Positions 1 through 11,300 of a DNA stretch of 64,000 bases are shown piece by piece. Both the position numbers and the translations under genes were made by a program. Location: NCBI GenBank assembly GCA_025024175.1, contig QCXZ01000053.1, forward strand, positions 3,224,001 through 3,288,000. Direction: 5' to 3'. The notes under the pieces were generated by a model. That model did no database searches. It was not told the origin of the DNA and saw only the letters and a program-made list of their open reading frames with translations. The number at the start of each line of letters is the position of its first letter. Within the stretch, counting starts at the first letter, position 1. Source of the DNA: Rhyzopertha dominica. Lineage: Eukaryota; Arthropoda; Insecta; Coleoptera; Bostrichidae.

Positions 1-1279
1 TGGACTAGTTCTAAAACTGTAAGTATCGCACACATTTATGTGACTTTTCGAAAGCATGTGTGCAGTAGGTTCCAGTAGGTGTTAGAATGACGACAGGCAG
101 GACTCATTAAAATAAGCATTTTTTTTGTCTTATTGTTCCTATTTCAGGACTAATTAGTAAGAAAATAAATGTCAAAAATCGATAAGCAATGTTTCATTTT
201 CATGCGTTGACGAGTTTGTCAAAAAACGAAAATAGTTAACGAAATAGTACATTAAAAACCTAGTTTCATAAGGCTCTTTGTCGCATTAAGAAACGGATTT
301 TTATCCTAGTTTTTCTAGTTCGCGTCTTCTGCAGAAGAAAATGTGAGAAATTTCATAAAAATAAAAAAATTAGGGAAATTTAGCTAAGTGTCAATTTTGA
401 AAAGACCCTTGACAGTTACGGCGTTACGAGGTGGAGTTTTTAGCGATACCAACACTGGAAAATAAGAAGCTGCGTTTTGAAATGGCTTAATTAAGAAACG
501 TAAATTGCATATCGTAATGGCCTCATTATAATGCGAAGTAGAAAAAAACTTTTGTTCACACTTACAGGAATAGACCGGTTATTCCAAATTTTTGACTAAT
601 TCTATATCTAGAAGTGTTCTATCTTCCATGTGTCACAGCAATTTTCAGAGTTAGTCACTCGCTTTTCTAATCTACCGTAAAAATAATATTTGCTTATATG
701 GATTCCAGAAAATCTTGGATAAATATTTGTTATAATAATCACGCTAAATAGTATAAACTAGAAGTTTTCGCAAGTAGAAGCATGAAACTTTTTTGTATGA
801 CTAAGGTACCCAAAATTTCTCACTTGCATGATTTACACGTACATCATACTACATATTGAGACTGTTGACGTAAGCTTTGCCTATTCGCAACATCAGACTA
901 CAAAGACGAATAGCAAACGAAATAATTTTCATCCGCGTATATTTAATTATTATTTTCATTTTCAGAATATTTCCTTGGGCTTGCGCTTCAATGTTTTTAA
1001 GGGGGCTTGTGCCAGATGCAGCGCCCAATAATACTAACGTGAGAAGCGTCAAGGAAGTACAGACTACAATAACGGGAAAAACCTGTAACGGTACTACAGA
1101 AAATGGGGTTGCGCACAGGACAATACTGGCGGAGAGATAATTATAAATAACTGTTGTTTTGTACATTGTTAAAATTTTATATAAAAGGCTTTCATGTTAC
1201 TCTTGTTTCTACATTTATAACCTTTTGATCCTCTATCATCCTCTATATCATAAAAATTACAGAGAAATACAGGATTTGG
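1..1279. other. AT-rich stretch, no gene seen
   Basis: No open frame here resembles a known protein, and the short frames on both strands overlap one another without coding character. I see no clear repeat boundary. It lies upstream of the integrin gene, so distal promoter or intergenic DNA is the simplest reading. Confidence 0.5.
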
Positions 1280-1319
1280 AAGCAATCGATCAACCACATT
1301 AGCACTAAGCACTTTTAGT

Positions 1320-1640
1320 GAAAGAATACACTAGCTTCCTGTCTAGATTTGTCAAAAGCATTTGACTGTGCAACACATAGTATATTACTAAAGAAACTAA
1401 AATTATACGGCTTTAGTGACGATAGTGTGGCCTGAAGCATAGATATCAATTTGTTGTCGCCAACCAGACAAAGTCCACGAGCTTAGAAATCAAACTAGGG
1501 GTGCCTCAAGGTTCGGTCCCGAGACCAACGTTGTTTGTAATCTTCATTAATAATCTACCACTCTCACTAACTGGGACTAATTTTATATTGTTCGCAGATG
1601 ACACTACAGTGTATGATACTGATGCACCTTTGCAGAGTTT
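1320..1640 (+). mobile_element. LINE (non-LTR) reverse transcriptase relic
   Basis: Broken frames on the plus strand read DLSKAFDCATHSILLKKL, then GVPQGSV followed by PRPTLFVIFINNLP, then LFADDTT. These are the usual reverse-transcriptase blocks: the first catalytic Asp region, the GVPQGS loop and the F/Y-ADD box. A stop follows the first block (SVA stop) and the frame changes between blocks, so it is dead. The FADDT and INNLP wording suits Jockey/CR1-type insect LINEs. Both ends are missing. Confidence 0.75.
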
Positions 1641-2301
1641 GCATCTAAGGGGTCCAGACTTATATTTTTGTGTTGCTTAGCTCGTGAAAATTAAGTATAT
1701 GTAGCCTTAAATAGAAAATTCGAGTTCAAAATTAATTTCGAGTAACCTATCCTTTTAATTAATAGAGATAACAAGAGAATTGCGTGAGCTTTGCTTAACC
1801 TGTTTATAGAAATAAAAAAGATTAAAACACAATTATGATTAAACTGCGAAATCAAGAGAGGGATGTACAAAGCAAAAACAACAGAATAATTTATAACCTT
1901 GTATGAGTGAGTGAAGGTGACAAACATTTAGAACATCTGTAACCGCAATCCCACATCTACTGCGGAAAAAACGTTAATCAGTTCCGTATCTTATCAACAG
2001 CAAACAGTTATGTAAACTGATAAAGGAATTAGTAGGTACAGTATTTAAAAAACAGAACTTACAACCATGATTTCCCTTAAAAGTAACCATCAAAAAAAGT
2101 AACATTAATATGGTATTTGAAATATGTCAACTGGTTTCTATAATTTCGTGTAAAATCATTCGTAAAATATATAGCGTGAATTAATCTTGGTTTCGTTTTG
2201 GGACTACTCTATTTTCATTTTGAGTCCGACCCTGCACTCCCCACGAAAATACGACCAAATATATCGATAAACTGGAACACGTAATCAGTGTTTGAAGCAT
2301 A

Positions 2302-5300
2302 ATGCTAAATTCGTTACGATTTTTCGTTTGGGTGACGATTTTTGTAGGCGCTAACTGTGACATTGAATGCACTGATCGGCAAAGATCGGCATGCTTGAAG
2401 CAAGAGAATAATTGCGATGCATGTATTCAGGCTCATCCCTGCTGCACGTTTTCTTACTATAAGGTAAGTGACAGTTGGGTCAACAAATATTATGGAGCAA
2501 GTTGAATATTAAATTGAAGGTTCTGGAATCTTTTCAGCGAAGTAAGTAGTAAAACAGTCTTTACTACGGTGCAAAAAATAAAAAAAATGTGTTAGATTTT
2601 ACACATACTAGCCTGGTACAAAAAACCGCAACAATTGCTATGTCCTTGCATTAAATAGTCTTCGAGACTTACACCAAACAAAAGTTCTTTGGCTTGTTAG
2701 GGTTTTTGTACCATATCTTTGAACTTTTTGCTTAACTTCTTCCAAAGTATCCAAAGACAATTTCTTATTAGCATACCCTTTCTAAAGGTAATCACACTGT
2801 TCTACAAATGCTTTGTCTTTCACCATACGAATTCGTTTTGCTTTCAGGCAATATTATGTCATCACTTTTCCATAAAAGTCCAGTCTCATATATCTTTGCT
2901 TCTGGAAGCCGCCTTGTAATCTTCTTTAGTATTTCAGCTGTTATTATTTCTTCCTTATTTACATTCTCCTGTGCAAGTAACACTTCAAAAATTGAGTCTG
3001 GCAGCTCAAATATGTCATGCTTGCAACTGGATGAACTTCTCCATTGAAAACTTCCTAGCTACAGTCAAGTGAATGCTGATTTGGCATTCTTCATCTCTGA
3101 AATTGGTAATCTTTTAAGCTAGGCGAATCTTCTAATATCTGTTTGGCGTGGTAAAGATAAAAATTTACACCATTTTGTTCCCTAACGTTCAACATAAAAC
3201 CTGATACTAAAAAGATATGATTTATTTTAGGCATATGACCAAGTTAGGTGTGACCTAAAAAGCTACTTGTCCGCAAATGGGAGTCCTGACAAGTACATCG
3301 AAGATAGCGGTGGAATAACTTCCTTCAAGGTTTTAGAAGAGAAAGACTTCCGTGATTATACTAAAAGTAATGACGCCGTACAGCTTCGTCCACAACATTT
3401 TGTTGTAAATTTGAGACCTAAAGGTAACAAGCTACGAGTTGTCCAAAAAGCAACGCGAACTAACTGCCCTGTAACAATAATGTTATTGGTAATGTTGAGA
3501 CGGTAAGAACCAAAACGTGGGGACTTGTATTAAACGTTCGCAATGATGTTAGTGTTAATGGTAATGTAAGATGATAAAATAACTATACAACATTGTGTAC
3601 AGCATAGTCATTACCATTAACATGATTGTGATAGGGCAGTAATACAACATCATATTACTTAGGTCGAAGTTCTAACGTTCAGATTTCATTGATATTTTTC
3701 TCTATATACGACAAACAAATTAGACTTGCTACCAAAAAGTCGTAAAAATGCATGTCTATTCTATGCTGTCTGCACCTCAACCAACTAACCAACTAAAGAC
3801 AGAAGTTGTACGGACCAAATAATGTCACTTACCACCTACACTGAATCTATCAAAAGAATCTAAAAATACCAGCTGTTTTTATAGAACTTTCAGTGGCTTA
3901 CGACACCATCTGGAGACACGGTCTTCTGTACAAATTTATTTAAATAATTCCGCGTAGGAAAACCCTCTAACTCGTTAATAGTATGATTGCTGGCTAAACC
4001 TTTCAGGATATGCTGGGCAATAGGAAAAGCTCGACAAAGATATTAAATGAGGTCCTGCCTCAAGGATCTGTACTTGATCTCTAAATATACCGGAAACTAG
4101 ATCCGGAAAGTTCGGATATGCGGATGACTGGATACACCGAACCTTTGATNAAACGGAAACACCGATACATTTAAATAGAATAAGAATTTCATGCTCTACA
4201 ACTTCCATTACATAAAACTTTCATTTGGAGTGGCCGTTTAAGGGTACAGAGACCACTTTTCAATCAAGTTGGTGAAAATTGCCGATATTTAGCGATAGAT
4301 TGCAGCTATATCACTAAACCAACTATGTCTTAGCGCAGGTCATTCGACGCGGAGTATAATGCTGTTAAAATTTCGTAAAACAATGATATTTACGTTTCTG
4401 CGATGGCGAGACACTGAACTTACTAAAGAATCAAAATAGGAAGAGGTCGTAAGCATGGATAAACTTTATGTTAGAGTGCGACGTGTAGAGGAAAATTGTT
4501 AAGTCTGCAAGCAAGAACTATAAATTTATGGCAACTTTGTAAATTTTTAGAGAACATACGAATCAACTTCCAATATAAACCAGCAAGGAACTACCCTCTG
4601 GATCTATACTACCTTACTGACGCCTCGGGCACAATGAGTACAGACTTCGACACCCTGATATCCCTGACGAAAGATTTGGCAGCAAACATGATGCGCTTAA
4701 CCGAGAATTTTCGTCTTGCTCTGGGGATATTTTCAGAGAAAAACCTAACACCATACTCGTACGTACCCGAAGAAGAGATGTTGGGTATGTGTGAAAAGAA
4801 AAAGCTCGACGTGTGCGCTGGTGGATACGATTTCATACACAAGCTGAATTTCACCGAAGATGCATCAGCTTTTGTGAAACAGGTAATAGTTAAACATTTC
4901 TAGAGAAACATTGCAATTCTAGAAATGGTTTTGTATAGATTATATCGATTAAGAATCAAACTACAATAAACATAGACGGACCAGAGGCTGGACTAGATGC
5001 AATCATGCAGGTAATGTTGTGCAACAAAAGGCTGGAATGGGCTGATACTTCAAGAAAGATGATCGTGATGGCAACAGACGCCCCCCTCCACCTGGCAGGT
5101 GAAGGCATACTGGGTGGTGCTACAAAGAGGAATACGGCTAACTGCAGTCTTGATGACGATGGCAACTACATGAAATCTGTGGTCTACGATTATCCTTCGA
5201 TTGAAGACATCGATCGGCAACTATTAAGGAGCAAGGTAACTGATACGATTAGTTGCAGTAAGAAGTAAATATGCGATATGCCATGCTAATATATTAATTG

Positions 5301-8300
5301 ACTGACTGTGTGCTGCTAGAGTAAATTTTCGAACACATGTTCATTTTTAATTTTTGCTTATTTATAACAAAATGTAACCAAATGGCGAGAACCACTTTTG
5401 ACAACAAGAAAATAGATCAAAAAACAAACGAAATAGAGGTAAAAATCTCCTTGTCCCAGAGTTAAAAAGTTAAGTCTGCGAAATGACAGGAACTTAAAAA
5501 ATTTGTGTTGCACTCTTTTTTTCTAAAATAATTTGCATTTGAAACCGTATTAATGAGCAGTATTTTATTGAATAATACAGAGAAGTCAGCCACTCAGTTA
5601 TTGTTATTTTTAAAACCATTACAGTTCCTTTACATAAAACTCTTTATGGAATCTGCAGAATTTATAATTTTTAGAAAAGCAATCTAGCATAAAAAAAGAA
5701 CATATGTTACAGTGTATTAAGGTACGCAGCTGATTCTATTTTATAAGAGAAATCCAAGATGCTGTTTTGTCTAGTATAAGTCGTTTATATTTATTTATAT
5801 TTAACATTTAGCAATATTGTCTATATACAGGATGTTTCACGAATGATAATGACTGTGACGAAATTAAAAATGCAACCCAAAATACATTCTCATAGCCAAT
5901 GTGGTTATTTTGCATAATTGTATTATTTAAAAAATAAATTGGGAATCCATGACCGCTATGCGCTATGGTTCCTGTCTGTATTTATTAAAAGTCAAAATGT
6001 ATTCAAATGATGAAAAAACAGATATGATTGTGATTTATAGTGAATGCAAGAACAATGCTTCCGCTGCTGCCTGTTTATACAGACAACGTTTTCCAAATAG
6101 AAGAGCTCCTGCCGATACAATTTTCAAGAGACTTGAATTAACTTTAAGGACAAAATGGCCACCACTGAAAACGTCAAGAGAAAGAACAGCAACAGGTCCT
6201 GACAATGAAATTATAATATTGGAAATGCTTGACGAAAATCCTCATATTAGTCAAAGGTTAGTCTCAAGAGCTACCGATATTTGTCTTCAGTACACCAAAT
6301 AATTAAAGGCAATCAATTTTATCCGTATCACTTGCAATTGGTTCAGGCCTTAAAGGATACAGATTATCCTAAAAGACTGGCTTTTTGGGAACACCGAAAT
6401 TTGAATGTGAGTTTTTATGACAACATTTGCTTCTCAGAAGAAGCAAGATTTTCTAATAATGGTGGAGTTAACAAACATAACATGCATTATTATGCACAAG
6501 AAAATCCACGTTGGATTCGAGATGGACATTTTCAAACTATCTACTCGATGAATGTATGGTGCGGAATATTGGGGAATCAAATTGTTGGGCCTTATTCTTT
6601 TCACGATAGTTTAAACGGCAATATTTATCTAAATTTTTTAAGAATCATTTACCGGTACTTCCCCAAAATGTAAATTTACAAGTAAGACAAGATCTATGGT
6701 TCCAACAAGATGGGGCACCTGCGCATTATCATAAAATAGTGCGAAATCATCTTGATTTGGTTTTGCCTAACCGAAGCTTAGGAAGAGGTTCAATTAATCC
6801 TTGGCCACCACATTTGGATATTTTTCTGTGGGGAATGGTAAAAGAGCAAGTATACCAAACACCAATTGAAAGTGTAGAACATTTAGAAAATAAAATACGT
6901 GATGCATGTAGATCCATCACTCCAGAAATGTTAATGCATGTTAAAAGATCGTTTTGGGCACGAATTCAAGCTTGTGGAAACAGCGGAGGGCGACATTTTT
7001 AGCATTTATTACATTATTGTTATTGAATAAACATTTTTCAAAAATAAAACTTGTTTTACAATACCGAATTTACTTAAAACAAATGATTGAAGTTTATGTT
7101 TATGTCAAAATTTACGTTTTATATTTTTTAAGACAAACAATTATCAATGTTACCTTTGCAAATGTATTTTGGGTTGCTTTTTTAATTTCGTTAGGGTCAT
7201 TATCATTCGTGAAATATCCTGTATAGTCAACTTTACTAAATATGTTTAAGTTTTAATCAAGGACTTGCTGAAACTAAAGACTGATCAAAGGCGAATCATG
7301 ACAAAAATGTTGTTATATTATGTTGCACATAATTGTAGCTATATTTTAATTTACTACAAGTTTGTCAGTTGATGAACATGACAGGTTGATGAAACTGTTA
7401 ATATTATTATAATATTATATTATATAATATTATAATTAGAAAGTTCATTATAAATGAAGTAATTTGGTTCCTCGATCTCGAACATTCTGACAAGAAATAT
7501 GACTGTATTTCACTAATTTTACCTTCTTCGAATCTCGATGAAAGTTTGATCAGCAGGTATCCTGGAACTTCTTAATAGCCATTTGTTCCAACAGACATGT
7601 ACAGGGTGTCCAGAATTCGTTTGTTTGTTTTGTTCTGGGTCAAATTTTTGAGCATAGTTCATTAGTCAAATCAAATTTTCTGCATGACGAATTATACATT
7701 GAATTTGACAAATTAGATAAGAAGAACAGTCATAAGTGGCTTTGACCGAATCTGATTAACTATTTTTAAGCAACTATGTAGTTCGCTTGTGAAACCATAA
7801 GAAACGGATGAGAAATTCAGAGTTTTCAGTTTATTAAATTATCTCGTTAGTCGCATGAAACAATGTAAAAGCTCTAATGTTAGGTAAAGGATATTTGGAG
7901 CTAAAATCAGCAACCTTGATCCATGTTATTTGTGCAGATGAATCTGCTCTTCGCTGCCAAAGACGACGTCTACGACTACTACAAGGATGTAGCGGGCTTA
8001 ATGCCAGAAGTGGCAAACACCGCTAAACTGGAGCAAAATGCCACAAACGTCATAGAGTTGGTACAAAGCGCATACACAAATGTGATAAAAAATGTGAGAT
8101 TCTCACTCAACGAGACTATCCCAGAAGAACTGGATGTCACTTTCGAAGCAACATGTAATAAAGCTCGAATCAAGGAAGAAATGTCCTGTGGTAACATAAT
8201 CGAAGGAAACACGTATAATTTTCAAATTGTCATTGGCCTTAAAGAAAATCCAGGAAACATAACGGTAAGCATAATCTGCGAGTTTGCAATATCATTTCCT

Positions 8301-11300
8301 AATAATACTATTCCAGGGAAGAACGATATATATCGAAGAGCAAAATATAAAGGAGAAGATTAGGATCGATTTAAATTACATAGGCCATAAATGTACATGT
8401 AATAATTTGATTGACTCTAACAACAACTGCAAACATGGAGAATATCGATGTGGATCGTGTTACTGCTACGAGGGATGGTATGTAATATCTCGCACAAGTT
8501 TAACCACTGGATATGGTCCTTGGTATGGCGGTTGCATGAAACAGATGTTTAATTATTTTTCACTACAACTTTTGAAACATTTCCCGCTTAATCAATTATT
8601 CATTTGTCTAATTTAATTTAAAATTTTTAATAATTCTGTTGATGGACAGGGCTCGTACTTCCTGGAATGACGTCCAGTTGTAATTCCAGTTCCTTTCTGA
8701 CATAATGTTATGTTTTACCGAGAAAGAACACAAAACGGACTGAATCGTAAATATGAACGAATAAATTTATAGCTGTGCTGCTTTCAGGACTGGAAGTAAT
8801 TGCGATGAACTTTGTGACGAAACTAACAATTGGGACCTGTGTAGACAGACAAATGGGACAACGAAATCGCTTACATGCCACGGCCAGTAAGTGTCATCAT
8901 TAAACATTTTATTTTTTTTATTTTTAATGAATACAACTTTTAGGGGTGACTGCGTTTGCGGTAAATGCGAGTGCTTACTTGGAAGGGGTGGTAAATACTG
9001 CGAGTATACGTGTCCAGTGTAAGCAAAAAATAAATTTACTTACTCCCAATTTAACAAATATTACCGTTGTCGCAAGCCAGAATGAACTGATTTCTTCTTC
9101 GTGGCTGTCACTGATATAAAGTCTATTCTTTTTTCAAAGAGTGATACTAGGACAGGCTACCGATGTGTCTCTTTCAGATGGGATACACAAATTATGCTTT
9201 AAAGCGATTATTTTTTCAGAAAACGGGGTAAAGTCTGCAGTGGTCACGGCAAGTGCGTCGAAGGTGGCTGTTCCTGCCACCCCGACTACTCCGACAAGTT
9301 TTGTTCCTGTCTGATGTCAGACCAACCCTGCATTGCTCCAGGGCAAACCGAGGTCTGTAGCGGGCATGGTAATTGTAAGTGTGGAGAGTGTAAGTGCACC
9401 GGAGATCGTTCTGGAATTTATTGCGAGAGATGCCCCGCTTGCAGTGGATTGTGTGGACTATACGCGGAATGCACTGAAGAGTATATGTTGGGGGAGAACA
9501 ATGCCAGCGAGTCTTGCAAGAACTTGACAATAGACAAAGATAAGGTGATTGCTGGTGAGTAAATTTTCGAACCTTAATTTTTGCAGTATTGTTCATCAAC
9601 TCTTTCAAATCCTTTTGGCATATGGGGGCATATTTCTAATTAGACTTAGCGAGGTTGTACATAGTTTACGGCGGCAAATTTTCGAAGAAACAAAGGCACA
9701 ATACTAATGGCAGCAAAAGTAAAAAAGAGCAATAAGATTATATGTTCCACGTATTTTCATTCTGGCGACATGAGTTGCATATTCCTTCCATCATGCATGA
9801 CTGTTCCAGTGGCTCAAGTATACACTAAAGCATCAAGCAACGATCTTGATGGTCGGCCGTCGTAAACTGTTGTATTGTAAATGAGCATTTTTACAACCTT
9901 TTGGTTGGCTGTCCTAAACTATTGGGATTAGTGGCACGCTTCAAAGCTCCTAAAAAAGCCGTATTAAAAAAAAATTCAGCTATAAATTTTTGAAATCAGC
10001 TTTTATAACAAATTTTATTTAATGCAGACCTGATGCGAACCGCGATCTATTTTTATGTGATATTTCATCGGATTCAAATTTTCCGATGTATAAAACAAGA
10101 ACCTTTGCATGTCATAACGAATTTATACAAGTTCAATATAAAAACATACAAATAAATAAATAAATAAAATTTATACGGTATCGATTACGTTCATTACAGC
10201 TTGTTAATAAGCTCATTAAAGAGTCGCAAACTAAAAAAATTACTTACTATCACTTTCACTGCTAAAATCGCGATTACCTTCCATTATTATTTCTTGTACA
10301 TAATTCGGTCTGTACCGATTTTCATTGTACACTATTCTTCATGCATCGACACTTGTTATTTCAGCTTCGTGTCTAATTTTTAGCAGCATTTCATTGCTAA
10401 ATTTTCCGCCGGTGTTCCCTCGTCGAATTCTTTGTTTTAACTGTCCCCATATCATTTCAATGAGGTTGAAAATGCAATGATATGGGAGTATCGTAGAATG
10501 GTGTATCCACATTCAGAAGCTAGAATGTCAATTTTAAATTTCTTCTTTTTGTGCCAAGCACTTCCAACAATTGTTTTTTTTGTGTAGTCCTCTTCGAAAT
10601 ATAATTTTTTCTTAAAAACTCTTGAATGGTTGCCTTATTAGTTGTTGTATTTGGAATTTTATCCAGTTGCTCCGAATGGTAACTAGCGTTGTCCATCACT
10701 ATGACGCTGTTTGGTGGCAATTTGGGTAATAAAATGTTTTTGAACCAATTTTCAAACACTTCGGCATTCATATCAGAATAATAATCGGCGCTTGGTTCTT
10801 TTAACTTTTTACATCCAAGATACAGGGCTCCAGGAACGAAACCATTTTCACCTTCTGCGTGTAGAATCATTATTCTTTTTCCTTTTGACGCCGGAATATT
10901 GACGTTGCACTTCCCTGAATCATCAACCCATCCTTTTCTTATTGTATCATGGGTATCGTACCATGTTTCGTCGAGGAAAAATATCGGACGATTTTCTTGC
11001 CTATACATTTTAAATAATCGTGTCTCCACTTTCTTATTACCCGGCTTTCCATCAAGCATTGCTTCTTCTCCACCTTTTTTATAGNAAAGCCAATGGTTTT
11101 AACTTTAACATACTTTTGCNGGGTATGCTCGGAGCAGTCGATTAAGCACTCAGGTATATGCCGTGACAGATCTTAGTGATATGAACATATTTGTTTCGGA
11201 GGTACTCAGTTTTCCCACGGTTTAAAATCAGCAATAATCTGTTTGACCAGTTGCCCTACGAAATGTATTTGTTACAAACACCTCTTAATAAGTGGCTAAA

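Noticed and set aside
828..1166. Three overlapping short frames on both strands
   Set aside because: No motif, mutual overlap and no splice support; likely chance.
9216..9608. A 130-codon minus frame
   Set aside because: Antisense of the integrin I-EGF exon (9220-9554); the plus frame has the Cys pattern and joins in phase.
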